Shown in pieces: positions 33,366-45,500 of a DNA stretch of 64,000 nt. This DNA is from Symbiodinium natans. Its lineage: Eukaryota; Sar; Dinophyceae; Suessiales; Symbiodiniaceae. The stretch is from positions 90,683 through 154,682 of the forward strand of contig CAJNDS010000378.1 of NCBI GenBank assembly GCA_905221605.1. Reading direction: 5' to 3'. Numbering within the stretch: the first letter of the stretch is position 1; the number at the start of each line of letters is the position of its first letter. A program made the translations under genes and the position numbers. Under the pieces are notes generated by a model. That model saw nothing but the letters and a program-made list of their open reading frames with translations. It had not been told where the DNA came from and did not search any database.

Positions 33366-34394
33366 CTGTCAGCTTGTCCACCCTGTGCAGGCCGGCGTCG
33401 GCTGATCTGGATGCTTTGCTGGTGCTGCTGGGACTTGCCGCATCTCATCCTGAGTCTGTTCTCCTTCTGAAGTCTGAGGACACTGAGAACAGACGTTCTG
33501 TGGCCAACGAATGCAAAATCCGCAAATATAGGACGCTCGCAGTGACGCTGTCCTCGACGTTGTCTGCGATGCCCGTTGCCGCTCTGATCAACACCAGGCG
33601 CTGGGAAACAAAGCAGGCAGGTGAGCAGGCGTGCAAGGTTAGTCTCGCTTAGGCTTCTGGGCAGCTCTTGGAGTCTTTCCGGTGTGTGTCTATTTGGCCA
33701 AAAGCTTGCGGCAAGATGTGACATGAAGCTGACCCTGAGGATGCTGGTAGCAAGCGCAGACATGCAAACATCGTGCTCCAACTTCGAGAGCTACTTGCGG
33801 GCCGCGCTTGCTGGCACGGAAGTGCCACGGCAAAGTGAGACAGATTTGCCAGAGCCAGATGCTGAGGCGGGCCAGCACGGCACCCATAGAACTTAGACGT
33901 GCCATAGCGCAAGGCATCGGATTATTTGACTAGTCCTTGTCCCATGGATTGATTGAGAAGACGGGGACCGAATCTGCCTGGATCTAGGCACTGCCAGTTA
34001 CTCAAATCCGGACGCGTAGATCCAGGCAGATTCTTTCCAAAATTCTTTGAAGACATGAAGACCAGTAACAGATGAAAAGTAAGCTTTCAACTGTGGAATT
34101 CACTGGCCACAAACGCACAACAAACCCGAAAAAAAAAACTTGCAACTGAAACAGTTGCTGGAGGTGAGTAGCCTTACAGCGTGAGCTCAGGGAGTCAAAC
34201 AGCTCAAGGCCAAAGGTGCAAAGAGTACCTGCCCGGGGGGCAAAAATGACCCGCAGTCCAAAAAAAGAGCCATGGGCGGGGGGAAAGGGGACCACAACAG
34301 ACGGCACGGAAACCCTGCGACGGGGCCTAGAAAGACCCTGTGGAGGGTAGGGAAGGGTTATTTAGAGAGGGGCCAGAAGGACGAAACTGGGCCC
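33366..34394. other. no gene recognised
   Basis: Between the PPR stop and satellite 2. Short ORFs on both strands without motifs; an A-rich run (cgaaaaaaaaaact) at about 34129-34140. Confidence 0.5.
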
Positions 34395-36755
34395 GCGGGG
34401 TTCGAAGAGGAACGGCGCTTTGAACTGTCTGTTTTGCGAAAAGACCCCAAGATGCCCAATAGGGAACTTCCAAGAGGAAGGGCGTTTTGCATTTGTCTGC
34501 CCTGAGAAAAGGCCCCAAGATGCCCAAGAGGGAACTTCGAAGAGGAACGGCGCTTTGAATTGCCTGCTTTGCGCAACAAACCCCAAAATACCCAATAGGG
34601 AACTTCGAAGAGGAACGGCGTTTTGAATCTGTCTGCTTTGCGAGAAAGCCCCAAGATGCCCAATAGGGAGCTTCGAAGAGGAAGGACGTTTTGAACTGTC
34701 TGTTCTGCGAAAAGGCCCCAAGACTCCCAATAGGGATCTTCGAAGAGGAACGGCGTTTTGAACGGTGTGCTCTGCGAAAAGGCCCCAAGATGCCCAATAG
34801 AGAACTTCGAAGAGGAAGGACGTTTTGAACTGTCTGTTCTGCGAAAAGGCCCCAAGACTCCCAATAGGGATCTTCGAAGAGGAACGGCGTTTTGAACGGT
34901 GTGCTCTGCGAAAAGGCCCCAAGATGCCCAATAGAGAACTTCGAAGAGGAAGGACGTTTTGAACTGTCTGTTCTGCGAAAAGGCCCCAAGACTCCCAATA
35001 GGGATCTTCGAAGAGGAACGGCGTTTTGAACTGTGTGCTCTGCGAAAAGGCCCCAAGATGCCCAATAGAGAACTTCGAAGAGGAAGGACGTTTTGAACTG
35101 TTTGTTCTGCGAAAAGGCCCCAAGACTCCCAATAGGGATCTTCGAAGAGGAACGGCGTTTTGAACGGTGTGCTCTGCGAAAAGGCCCCAAGATGCCCAAT
35201 AGAGAACTTCGAAGAGGAAGGACGTTTTGAACTGTCTGTTCTGCGAAAAGGCCCCAAGACTCCCAATAGGGATCTTCGAAGAGGAACGGCGTTTTGAACG
35301 GTGTGCTCTGCGAAAAGGCCCCAAGATGCCCAATAGAGAACTTCGAAGAGGAAGGACGTTTTGAACTGTCTGTTCTGCGAAAAGGCCCCAAGACTCCCAA
35401 TAGGGATCTTCGAAGAGGAACGGCGTTTTGAACGGTGTGCTCTGCGAAAAGGCCCCAAGATGCCCAATAGAGAACTTCGAAGAGGAAGGACGTTTTGAAC
35501 TGTCTGTTCTGCGAAAAGGCCCCAAGACTCCCAATAGGGATCTTCGAAGAGGAACGGCGTTTTGAACGGTTTTGAACGGTGTGCTCTGCGAAAAGGCCCC
35601 AAGATGCCCAATAGAGAACTTCGAAGAGGAAGGACGTTTTGAACTGTCTGTTCTGCGAAAAGGCCCCAAAATGCCCAGTAGGGAACTTCCAAGAGGAAGG
35701 GCGTTCTGAATTGTTTGCTTTGCGAAAAGGCCCCAAGATGCCCAATAGAGAACTTCGAAGAGGAAGGACGTTTTGAACTGTCTGTTCTGCGAAAAGGCCC
35801 CAAGACTCCCAATAGGGATCTTCGAAGAGGAACGGCGTTTTGAACGGTGTGCTCTGCGAAAAGGTCCCAAGATGCCCAATAGAGAACTTCGAAGAGGAAG
35901 GACGTTTTGAACTGTCTGTTCTGCGAAAAGGCCCCAAGACTCCCAATAGGGATCTTCGAAGAGGAACGGCGTTTTGAACGGTGTGCTCTGCGAAAAGGCC
36001 CCAAGATGCCCAATAGAGAACTTCGAAGAGGAAGGACGTTTTGAACTGTCTGTTCTGCGAAAAGGCCCCAAGACTCCCAATAGGGATCTTCGAAGAGGAA
36101 CGGCGTTTTGAACGGTGTGCTCTGCGAAAAGGCCCCAAGATGCCCAATAGAGAACTTCGAAGAGGAAGGACGTTTTGAACTGTTTGTTCTGCGAAAAGGC
36201 CCCAAAATGCCCAGTAGGGAACTTCCAAGAGGAAGGGCGTTCTGAATTGTTTGCTTTGCGAAAAGGCCCCAAGATGCCCAATAGAGAACTTCGAAGAGGA
36301 AGGGCGTTTTGAACTGTCTGTTCTGCGAAAAGGCCCCAAGACTCCCAATAGGGATCTTCGAAGAGGAACGGCGTTTTGAACGGTGTGCTCTGCGAAAAGG
36401 CCCCAACATGCCCAATAGAGAACTTCGAAGAGGAAGGGCGTTTTGAACTGTTCGCTCTGCGAAAAGGCCCCAAAATGCCCAGTAGGGAACTTCCAAGAGG
36501 AAGGGCGTTCTGAATTGTTTGCTTTGCGAAAAGGCCCCAAGATGCCCAATAGAGAACTTCGAAGAGGAAGGGCGTTTTGAACTGTTTGCTCTGCGAAAAG
36601 GCCCCAAAATGCCCAGTAGGCAACTTCGAAGAGGACGGACGTTTTGAACTGTCTGCTTCGCGAAAAAGCCCCAAGATGCCAAATTGTAAACTTCGAAGAG
36701 GAAGGGCGTTTTGAACTGTCTGCTCTGCGAGAATGCCCCAAGATGGCCAATAGGG
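34395..36755. repeat. satellite array 2 (67-bp monomers, 134-bp dimers)
   Basis: About 35 monomers. Type 1: gaacttcgaagaggaaggacgttttgaactgtctgttctgcgaaaaggccccaagac tcccaataggg. Type 2 has gatcttcgaagaggaacggc and ends in gaacggtgtgctctgcg. The two types alternate strictly through most of 34690-36190, so the same point recurs every 134 bp (cccaatag ends at 34800, 34934, 35068). The edges use other variants (ccagtagggaacttccaaga, ttgtttgctttgcg). An 11-bp slip duplicates the ttttgaacgg block at about 35559-35580. The - strand has no stop in the consensus in any frame, giving three overlapping - strand ORFs of 774-814 codons. I treat these as repeat by-products. Confidence 0.95.
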
Positions 36756-36782
36756 CCAAGGTTTTATTTCAAAGCACATGGA

Positions 36783-36804
36783 GGGGGGGGGGTGCGCCCC
36801 CCCC
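36783..36804. repeat. G10-tgcg-C8 potential hairpin
   Basis: Ten G, four bases, then eight C at the outer edge of satellite 2; a further G-rich run lies at about 36925-36935. Confidence 0.8.
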
Positions 36805-37818
36805 AACCCCCTGCTGCATCAAGGCATGAAGCCGTGCAAGCTTGCTTGAAAGCCTATGAGTTTGAGACCCATCCTTCGAGCATTGTCCTTGCAGATGGTA
36901 CATGGAGAAGTCGCTTCGGTGTGGGGGGGAGGGGCGCCAAACCACCCCAAACCTGGACAGTGTGTTTCATGTGAGCTGACTTTGCAGAGCTTGTTCAGCT
37001 TAATGACAAACAATTTCAGAATAGTGGGTGCTCTCATGATGCTAGAGTCGCTGTAAAACGTGCACTGGCCAACGGCATTTGCCAGCAGCCACCCCAGTTG
37101 CAACCCACTCGGCAAGACAAGCAGCGTGCTTGAATGTGCGAAGTAAAGCACGTCAGATCTGTCAACCAGGATTCTTGGAGAACAGCAGGAAACGTGCAAA
37201 ATCTACTGCAACCCCATTCCGCGCCTGGGCCCTGAGGGAACGGCATTGCATCTCAGAACCCTTCCAAAGCAAGGCCTCAATGATCTGACAATAGTCTGAA
37301 GCTCTGCCCGGCACCTTCAAACATCTTCATTCTAAACATCATGTTTTAACTTGTCAACAATTCCTGCGTCGACACCAGAATGTGCGTCGCATCCTTAATG
37401 GAAGTGAGTGCCTGAGCTGCCTGTCCCAAAGCCCTGATCCTGCGTTGGGCCACGACAACTTTGCAGCTTCTCATGCTTTCGATGGTCGAATGGTTTTTTA
37501 GTGCATCTAAAAAACCGTGCACAGAATGGTATGTAAGCATTTGCGGTACCAGCCTGGTGTCGTGACTTGTAGTCACGAATTACTTGTATTTTCTTGCTGC
37601 CTTTTGTCCGACGGCTAGGAGGTTCTAGCAAGGGCACAACGATAAACACGAGGAGCTTTCTTGCGACTAGGCGTATCTCCACGGCGAGCCGCAACCCTTA
37701 GCCACGAGAACGGCCCCCACATGCAAGCTCCCGTGTTAGGGTCCACTCAGGATACCACTCTGCATTCCCACATTGGTCCGAGTGCGGCAGAACCGTAAAC
37801 AGCTGACGTCTGTCAGGT

Positions 37819-37831
37819 CCAGCACCAGCAC

Positions 37832-37863
<32 letters not shown>
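37819..37863. repeat. CAG-rich microsatellite
   Basis: Runs of agcacc/ccagca followed by about eight uninterrupted CAG units. Confidence 0.9.
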
Positions 37864-38238
37864 ACACCCACATAAAGAATCAGTCATCACCTGACGTGCG
37901 TATGCCGCACGTGCCAGAACCTCGAGTACAGAGAATGTGCATTTAAAATAGCATCAATGAACTCAAACCTCTTTATATGCTAGAGCGAAAAGTCGAGTTG
38001 GGGTTGTTGAAAGTTCCATCTTGCGTGAAGTCGTCATCACTTTTTGTGTGGTTTGATGACTGCATGTTGCCGCCTGCTTCATGTTTCTACCAGAACATGG
38101 CTTCGTTCCTTCTGTCAGAATTCTGTAGCGGCTTCGGTCTTGAAGCCCAAGACCGCCCGAGATAATTTGTAAGCCATATACAGTAGTCTGCACAGGCTGA
38201 TGGCTCGGAGAATTTCTCCTGGTCTGTTTGGCTGCAGC

Positions 38239-38383
38239 GGCAACGCTTAGACAAGCTGCTACGGCACGACGGTCGGGCGCTCCGAGTTGATGCCACCCGA
38301 GTGCGGCCACTGCAAGTGGAACAGAGCGACTTCCGTCTGCGTGGCCAGCAAAACAACCAGGCAAGCAGGGCCTTGAATTGATA
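38239..38383 (+). CDS. possible exon, unknown product
   Basis: After a ggctgcag acceptor the frame RQRLDKLLRHDGRALRVDAT continues as RVRPLQVEQSDFRLRGQQNN before a TGA. Charge distribution looks protein-like, but no family is recognised. It lies in the last large GH2 gap and could be an exon of GH2, of another nested gene, or chance. Confidence 0.25.
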
Positions 38384-39061
38384 GGGGTACTGAGTACTGT
38401 AGGTACAGTAGGTACTACCTGGAAGTACTGGGAGGCCTCCATTACTGTTGACTGCCCTAAGGTAGAGATCGTGCTTTGATGCAGATGAAAGAGCTCGTAC
38501 CTGGATGTGCCCAAGAAGCGCAATGAGCTACGCTTTGCATCGCTTCGCGCCATGCCCAAGAGCTCCGAAGCACCGTGAGGCACCACGAGGTGGCTTGACA
38601 TGCGGCCGAGAGATAGCCGCCGGGATTGCAAGCAGGGCAAGAAAGGCGGCCGAGCAAGCGGATCAGCGACAGCATGCGACTTTGTGAAGAAGAAGATGGC
38701 TTCACAGAGACGGACCTCACCGCAGTTCGCCTCGGAAACGAGCGAACAGCACGCGCTCATCTTGGAGAGTCAGCACGACAAGATCCGTCGCTCATTTGTG
38801 CGGCAAGGTTCTCTCTCCTTGTCCACATCGAGAAGCCAACCATTCGTGAGCTTCGATGGGTGTTGGGCCTTTGCATCCTTTGCACCTCGACAGGTTCACA
38901 TGGGAGCAGGCGTGACACGTCCGCCTCAGCGGAAAATCGTCCGCAGCCATTGCTTCAATGTTGTGCAGCGCTTGCCTTCTTGCAAAATTACACCGGCAGA
39001 TACTGTTTGTGCTGGCTGCGTACACAGCAATGCCATGTTTTTCTTGTTTTGGCTTTGGCAG

Positions 39062-39757
39062 GTCGGGTCCCAGCTCTAGGTGAGTATGGTGGCGTGGGAT
39101 ACGCAGTGGAGGGCCATCGCTGGTCGTCCCACGGCGCATGGGGATATGGTGAGAAGCAGGTCAACCACCGCCAGGACGCTTGTAAAAGTCTTGTAAAGCA
39201 GGACTGCAGTGTGCGCAGCTGTTATCAGCTGTTTGGCTGTTTCTTGTGTGGTTTGCGATTGAAGTCATAAGCTGGCGTACGAGTAAGGATGTTTATGCAA
39301 CTGCTTTGGAGAAGCTGCTTCTGCGACTGCTTCCATGCATTTGTACCTTGGGTATGGGAGGCTTTTGCTGAGGCACAAGGCATTTACTGCTCAAGGGTCG
39401 GCTAGAACTCGACCTGCAAGCTCAGGCAACGGCTTGGGCGCCGCAATCTACACTCAATGGAATGATGTTGAGACGGAAGTGAATGGCCTGCTCACTTATG
39501 ACCGTCGGCTTGCTGCAATGGAGTTAGGCAAGCCCGAGGAAGTTGAGCATGACTTGAGCATGCCTCTGCTGCTAAGTTTACGCCAAGTTTACGCCTCCTT
39601 GTGCCAAGGCCAGCTGAAACTCCCACTGGAGTTTTACCAAGAGTTCTCCCGACTAGTGCGGGAATCTGCACGCAAATGCATGTCTGCGACAGAGCTGCAG
39701 TCCAGTGAATGTCCAGTTCCGGTATCTGAGAACTGGAAGCCAGAAAGGCAGTTCTGA
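39062..39757 (+). CDS. glycoside hydrolase family 2, C-terminal exons with nucleophile Glu
   Basis: Exon 39062-39148 reads GRVPALGEYGGVGYAVEGHR, then WSSHGAWGY; GEYGG carries the GH2 nucleophile Glu. Its donor is GT (atg|gtgagaag). A probable exon at about 39283-39335 reads DVYATALEKLLLRLLPC. The last exon, about 39426-39757, reads NGLGAAIYTQWNDVETEVNG, then LLTYDRRL, the standard GH2 ending GLsaaiYTQxxDVExExNGLxTYDR. A tail of about 90 residues ending WKPERQF follows, then TGA. No second copy of any of these GH2 segments occurs in the window, so they most simply complete the gene that starts at 17025. Confidence 0.9.
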
Positions 39758-42437
39758 AGCAAGGCGCCCGACGAGATGGTCAGCGGACTAGTCAGCTGAA
39801 AGAGGTCCTCCTTCTGCGGTGGGGAAAAAGAGCCAGAGGGGATGTGCCTGAATCTAGCAATCCATGTCGCAATCATGATGGTACCAAAGAACGATGATAC
39901 GGGCCGTAAACGATGAATACGAATAAAAATAACAACATTCCCGAAAGCTAGCATAGCTAGGCTTTGCCTAGTTGCTTTAGCAAGGGAACCGGTCAACCCG
40001 TTGGAGTTGCGTCCCACTTGATTTTCTTGGCAAAAAGGTGGGGGGGGGGGGGTGTCATGGGGCGGGGAGCGCGAATTCTCTGAAGTTTCGGAGAGCTCCG
40101 CGGATCTGGATCGATCGCGGTCTCCGTGAGCGCATGAGTAGGCCATAAATAAAAGACAATTCGGTCTAGGCCAATCTATAAGACATGCGGGCTGTAGACG
40201 AACAACAAGACGGCCAATCATACTCATAATCATAATAATCATTTGTGTAACGAGAAGCTGCGCCTCGATCGTCACCAGCAACACCCTTGGAAGAACGTCG
40301 TCAGGTCCGGAGCAAGACAACCAGGCAAGGCCTTCATGATCCTGTGTCGAATTGTGTCGAAGCGCCATCCCCACAAGCTTTTGCATTCTATCAGCCACTT
40401 GATATCTCTCGGCACTTTGAGGAGAAAGTGTGGGCTGCAATGGAGACCGCCGCAAGGCTCGGTCAGCCAATGTGCGCGGGGTCCCCAGAGTCCTCAGTAC
40501 ACCACAGAAACAGGCATAGCAGAACGTGTGCTAACGTGTGCTAGCAAAGGCCAGCTGCCAGGGCAAGAAGAAAAGCAAGTCACGAGGGGGAGAAGAGGGA
40601 GGTGTGCGGCTATGTGCTTGGCTTTCTGCATCCGCAAGACGTTCGCGAACAGCTTGTTGTTGGCCAAAGGGGGAATTCTCGGAAACCTGTGGAACATCGG
40701 CAACGCATGGGCATCGGGATCAGAGCAGGCGATTGCAACGGAACATCATCTGAGCAGCAAAGTTCGCAGCATTGGCATTGCTTGCTGGCATGTGCTGGTG
40801 CATGTTGTAGGTCGCAGAGAATAACTGGGATGATGAGAGCGAGTATCAGGAGCCTGAGGGGGAAGCTTGCAATACTGACAGGAGCGTGGGAAGGTTCGAG
40901 CGGATTTCAGGCTGTAACGATAAGGTGAGAAGGAGTGGATGAGGTGTCGGACTCCGGGAGGGTTCGGCCTCAAATGACACGGGTGAGCAGCAGAGCCCCG
41001 AGGAAGATCAAATCGATGAGGTGACTGGCTTGGTTGGGGCGCACTGCTCCGCGGCTTGCGCTTCAGGCTTTAGGGAACGCGGGAAGCCTCTTACAAAAAG
41101 GGCGGGGGCTCCTTGGTAACCTTGGCAGTGGCTAGTCTCGTTAGCGGAGAGTCTAGCCGGGCCTAGCCTAGATTAACATTGCTGGAAAACCTCGGTGTCT
41201 CACAGGGCACACAGTTTGCACGGGCTCCCCCCACATCCCACCCCCGCCGAACCTGAGCAAAACCAAGGCTACACAGTCTTGGCAGCCATCGAGGCATAGC
41301 CACTCCGATGGCAGGAAGGTCCCGTGTTTTCACGCTGGCAGGTTGCTGCTGACAGTGGGAAAAGCTGGTTCCGCAAAGAGCCAGCCGCCCGTCCACAGCA
41401 TTTCCGAGCGCATATGATCGCATGCAAGTCCGACCTTACAAGCCCTGAAAAGTGGGCTGCAGGCGCTGGGTTCGATTGAGGAATCCTTGGGGGCTTCGGC
41501 CTGAGAATGCCTGAGACGTGCTGTGCGATGATCCTGCGTGGCAGATTCAAGATTCAGGACTGGTCGATGGAAGGGTCCCACGCCTGTACCTTAGATTCAA
41601 GCTCGTGTCAAGCATGCAAAAGCAGCAGCAGGGGCATGTGCTCGGAAAGGCCCAAATCTAGCATGCTGCCCTTCAGCGCGGCAGTTTTCGACTGTGTAGG
41701 GGAGAAGGCCACACCTGAAGTGTCTTCTTTTTGGGGCATCGAAGGCAGGGGGGCGTGGGCTTACTGTATGCAGAATGCGCAGGTTCGGCGAGGAAGTGGC
41801 CAAAGTGACAATAAGGAGGCACAGGCAAGCAGACGTGCCGCTGCTGAATATTCCAGGCCCTTTCTTGTGCTTAGCCCCCAGCGCAGGATGGCTTGCAGGG
41901 GCCAATGGCAGAAACGGATCCAGGAACCTTTTGGATGCAGCTGGTGCCAGCCTGACTCTGTCACTAGATGTTTGTATGGGGTATCTCAGTATCTCCCATT
42001 CTTGCCAAGGCTGACTTCGCCGACGAGTTTGCCACTGTGTGTGTCTCCGAGTATCGCACCACGGTAGCAAATTGCCACCGCAGTAGGAGCCTGCCGCGCG
42101 ATCCAGCTAAACGTATCAGGCACAGCATGCACTTGGCCTCAGGTCCTGGATACATTTCCAGCGTGTTTCCTTTGAAGCCCAAGCAGATGTTGAACGGAGC
42201 ACCAACACAGGCTCATGCAGATCACCACTGGCGCCGCTGATCAGATGCTTTCTTCGCCCCTGCTCATTTGGGATCTCTTTGCTAGGTTTGTGCTACTTTG
42301 CAGCTGCTGGCAGATGCCGAGCGCACGCACTTGGGCGACTTGAAGCCCATACATGTCGCCGTCCTGTGTGTCATGTGCTGTTCCCATGGTGTGCCGTGCC
42401 TTCTGCAAGAAGCCTGAAACTTTGAGAACCCTTGCAG
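39758..42437. other. no gene recognised
   Basis: Contains a 13-G run at 40040-40052. ORFs at 39634-40470 (-), 41507-42067 (+) and 41968-42240 (+) have no known motif. A stretch at about 42302-42350 (LLADAERTHLGDLKPIHVAV after ttgcag) looks coding and may belong to the gene of the next exon. Confidence 0.4.
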
Positions 42438-42554
42438 GTCGTGGTTTCTGTGCTGCAAGACTCTGATGAGCCCTTCAGCCGGCCTAAGCAAAGGAAGTTT
42501 TCATCCGCTCGCATCGAGGTGCTTGAGCCGCTTGGCACAATGAAGTTAAGTTGA
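42438..42554 (+). CDS. Calx-beta-like exon (Na+/Ca2+ exchanger-type or adhesion protein), partial
   Basis: After the acceptor cttgcag|gtc the frame reads VVVSVLQDSDEPF, then RKFSSARIEVLEPLGTMKL, then a TGA. This matches the end of one Calx-beta repeat (..V.I.DDdeP) running into the start of the next (FS....V.EpxGtvxL). Donor not fixed. Calx-beta repeats bind calcium in exchangers and adhesion proteins; no membrane segments were found nearby, so which kind of protein this is remains open. Confidence 0.45.
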   Translation, partial: VVVSVLQDSDEPFSRPKQRKFSSARIEVLEPLGTMKLS

Positions 42555-45500
42555 AACGCCAGGTTTGTTGAGCAGAATTTGAAGCCGGACCGGATCGGGG
42601 GTGAGCCGATTTTGTTCGCGGTGGGACTTGTTCTGTGCTGGAGCTGCACCAACTCTCTGCAAGGTCGGGACGAAGCCAAGGGAGCCGACACGTCGCCTCA
42701 TCAAGTTTCGGTTTGCAGCGTGAGGTTCTATTGCCAGTGGAGCTGAAAGCAGGTGGGGCCATGTTGGACTGCTCGTATTCTGAGCATGGCAGAGAGAATC
42801 AGAGCCATCGGTGTCTCCTTGAATTGGGGCGTTTGGCTGCAAGGGCTCAGCACCCCACACCCTGACGAGGTGCTCAGTACTTGGTCATCGTCCATTGGTT
42901 GCAGGCATCGCCAGTGAGGAGTTGGAATCGTGAGGCTACATTGCGAGCCCTTCGCCAAACAAGAACAGGTTTACATGTTGTCACTTTGACCTTTTCCTTT
43001 TGTCGCATAGCTTCCATGGAAAATGTCGGGAAGGCGGGGATGAGACGGCTGAGGTCTACGCGCCGTGTCCTGCAAGGCTTGGGCCCGGGCCGATGGAAAT
43101 GGAAGCCCAGCGAGAGGCTTACGAGGCAGCAGCCATGGGACCGCGAGGCTCTTGCCTGAAGGAAACACAAGGCCCGAGGGTCGAGGAATGTCGAAGAGAC
43201 AAAAACATGATGCAAACAAGAGAGAAGCAAGCTTAAGTCGTTTCAGTAGTTTTGCAGCGTCATGCAGCCCCACAGGATTTTTGTTGCATCTCTGCTGTTG
43301 AAGGTGCCCAACTTCGCTGCTGGAGTGACCGCGAATCTGGGACCATTGCCCTTTGCTTTGATGCCTCCGATGCGCCAGCTGGGCTACTGGCCTCGCTGAC
43401 GTGGACTCTGCAGCCCCCTGACAGCATTTGAGAACGGCCCGCTGCACGGAGCAAGCATGTCAAGTCGAGGAATTCAGTGCTTCAGCCGCGCTTTCCCGGC
43501 TGGGAGGGCAGCGTGACAGCAGCCGGTGAAGAGCAGCACGTGCAGGTTGTGGACTTGAAGCCCGGACAGCGCGCCTTGTATGCACAGATGGCAAAGACTT
43601 GCATAGACTCTGGCCAAGCACAGGTGCCAAGCACAGGTGCCAGCACCAAATGTTCCCCAGGTCAGCTCACGGTCGTATCATGGCTGGATCCCTCCAAAGC
43701 CTTTTCGGCCACTTACTCTTGGCAAGCAACTGCAGATCCATGCAACCAGCCTGCACGTGGGATGCTTTAGACTTTGTTTGCTGATGGGTTTTGCATGGTT
43801 TGCGCTGTTACTTTATATGGCACTGTGAGAAAGGTTCGCAGTGCAATGCTCCCGTTGGGACCAACGTGCCGATTGCTGAGTTCCAGATGCAATCGATCAT
43901 TCTTATAAGAATGCTAATTCACTAATACCACTGCTGAATGCTACAGTACTGTTGAATATTGCTCCAGATACGGTGCCGTACTGCACAGTTAACGAACAGC
44001 AAGTGGCAAGGCCGGGCCGCTTCTCTGGTGCCTATAGGGTGTTGGGCCCGAGTGATCTTGGGGGGCCAGCGACTCTTCACGAGGAGCTGCATGGTATGCC
44101 AACATGATTTCTGCCGACATGTCGAGACTTCATTGGCTGTATTTCGGGATGCCCGAATTTGGGAAAACAGTCACGTCGGTCTGAGGAGTGCTTCGAAAAG
44201 TTTATGCTGCAAGGCACTCAATGAAGCGGTGCGAGCTGGGCTGTGCGGACTCGCTATGTGGTGGGGTTCTGTAGCCGGATGCAACCAGACTGAGGCGAGT
44301 TGCCCCACGCTGCCTGCAATGCTCTGAAGCCATAGTGCAAGTGCAGGGCCGATTTGCAGGTATCCGGATCTCTCACTACACCATGGCTATGTTGCTTGCC
44401 TGCATACGTCATGTGCAGGCCAATACTTCGCGTATTCCGCGAACCAGCTTGGAAGTCATCCAGCAGGCCGGCATCGGCATGCTCAATTGTTGTTGGCTTT
44501 GTCTGGACATGTCAGCACTAGCAATGTGTACTCCGGGTTTGGCAACCACATCAACCCTGTCGGAGCCTGCTCCTGCCCGACAGGCTTGATTTTCTTGGCC
44601 CCCTTGTGCATTCTGCTCCAGCAATCTTTGTTTTCAAGGGGGCGTGCGAACAAAGACTGTTATGTTTACTGTCATTGTTACTAATGACTCTTAGGTAGTT
44701 GGCCAATGGGGCCCCTCCCACCCCCACGCACACGCGTTAAAGCTCCGCAAGCTTGGGGCTGCGAGAACACACCGCTATTCTTTGCCTAACGAACAGCATT
44801 TGGTGGTGAATCACAACTGCTGCAATTCACAACACGAGTCACGATGCTCAGTATTTGTATCAACACTGGTACGTTCAAGGCCTCATGTCGAGTCACGGGC
44901 CTCAAGCCTGATGAGATCTGGTCCTACTTCATCCACAGAATGTTTTCCCAAGTGAAAAACACATCAAACATTCATCTGATGCCTAGTTCGTCGCTGCCGT
45001 TTGCCGTAACGAGGAGTGTTCGCCGTGGTTCGGGATTTTGTGGCAGCTTTCGGGTCGCAGGTCAGGTGCACGCGGAGTGCAACGATGCATTTCGGAGCAA
45101 GTTTGCTAAGCCTGTGCCTTAGACTCGTAGACATTCTCTGAAGGTACGGCATGATCCTGCCTGCATATTTATGTATATTATACGTTTTCAAGCTTCTCCT
45201 GTCTCATCCCCCGAATAGCATGCCCCCTGCCCAGATCCCTTTCACTCGTCTAAGGACATGTTTGCACTGTCGCGAGCAAGCGTCTCAGCACTATCAGGGT
45301 TACCGCAGCACGGACAAATTTGTGTTCCCGGTTGGCACCGTGTCCTTCGCAACATGTGCTGACAGGCCAGTGATGCAACTAGCCGGGAAGTTCAGCGGGA
45401 AGCACTTCAACTACAAGGCGGGCTGGGCAGCTAGGAGCATCCTGAAGCAGCTTCTCACCTGCATGGGCGTCCACCCAGAGAGGGAATCAAAATACAAATC

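Larger units (their letters stand above)
36805..39061. other. no confident gene; GH2 intron sequence
   Basis: Includes a (CAG)n microsatellite and one candidate exon, listed separately, and a small gtac-rich repeat at about 38386-38425. ORFs on both strands in 37963-38760 overlap. A + strand stretch at about 38700-38800 (ETSEQHALILESQHDKIRRS) looks coding but cannot be placed. Confidence 0.4.

Noticed and set aside
34327-36806. Three overlapping - strand ORFs of 774-814 codons in satellite 2
   Set aside because: Same reasoning: the 67-bp unit has no - strand stops, so every frame is open.
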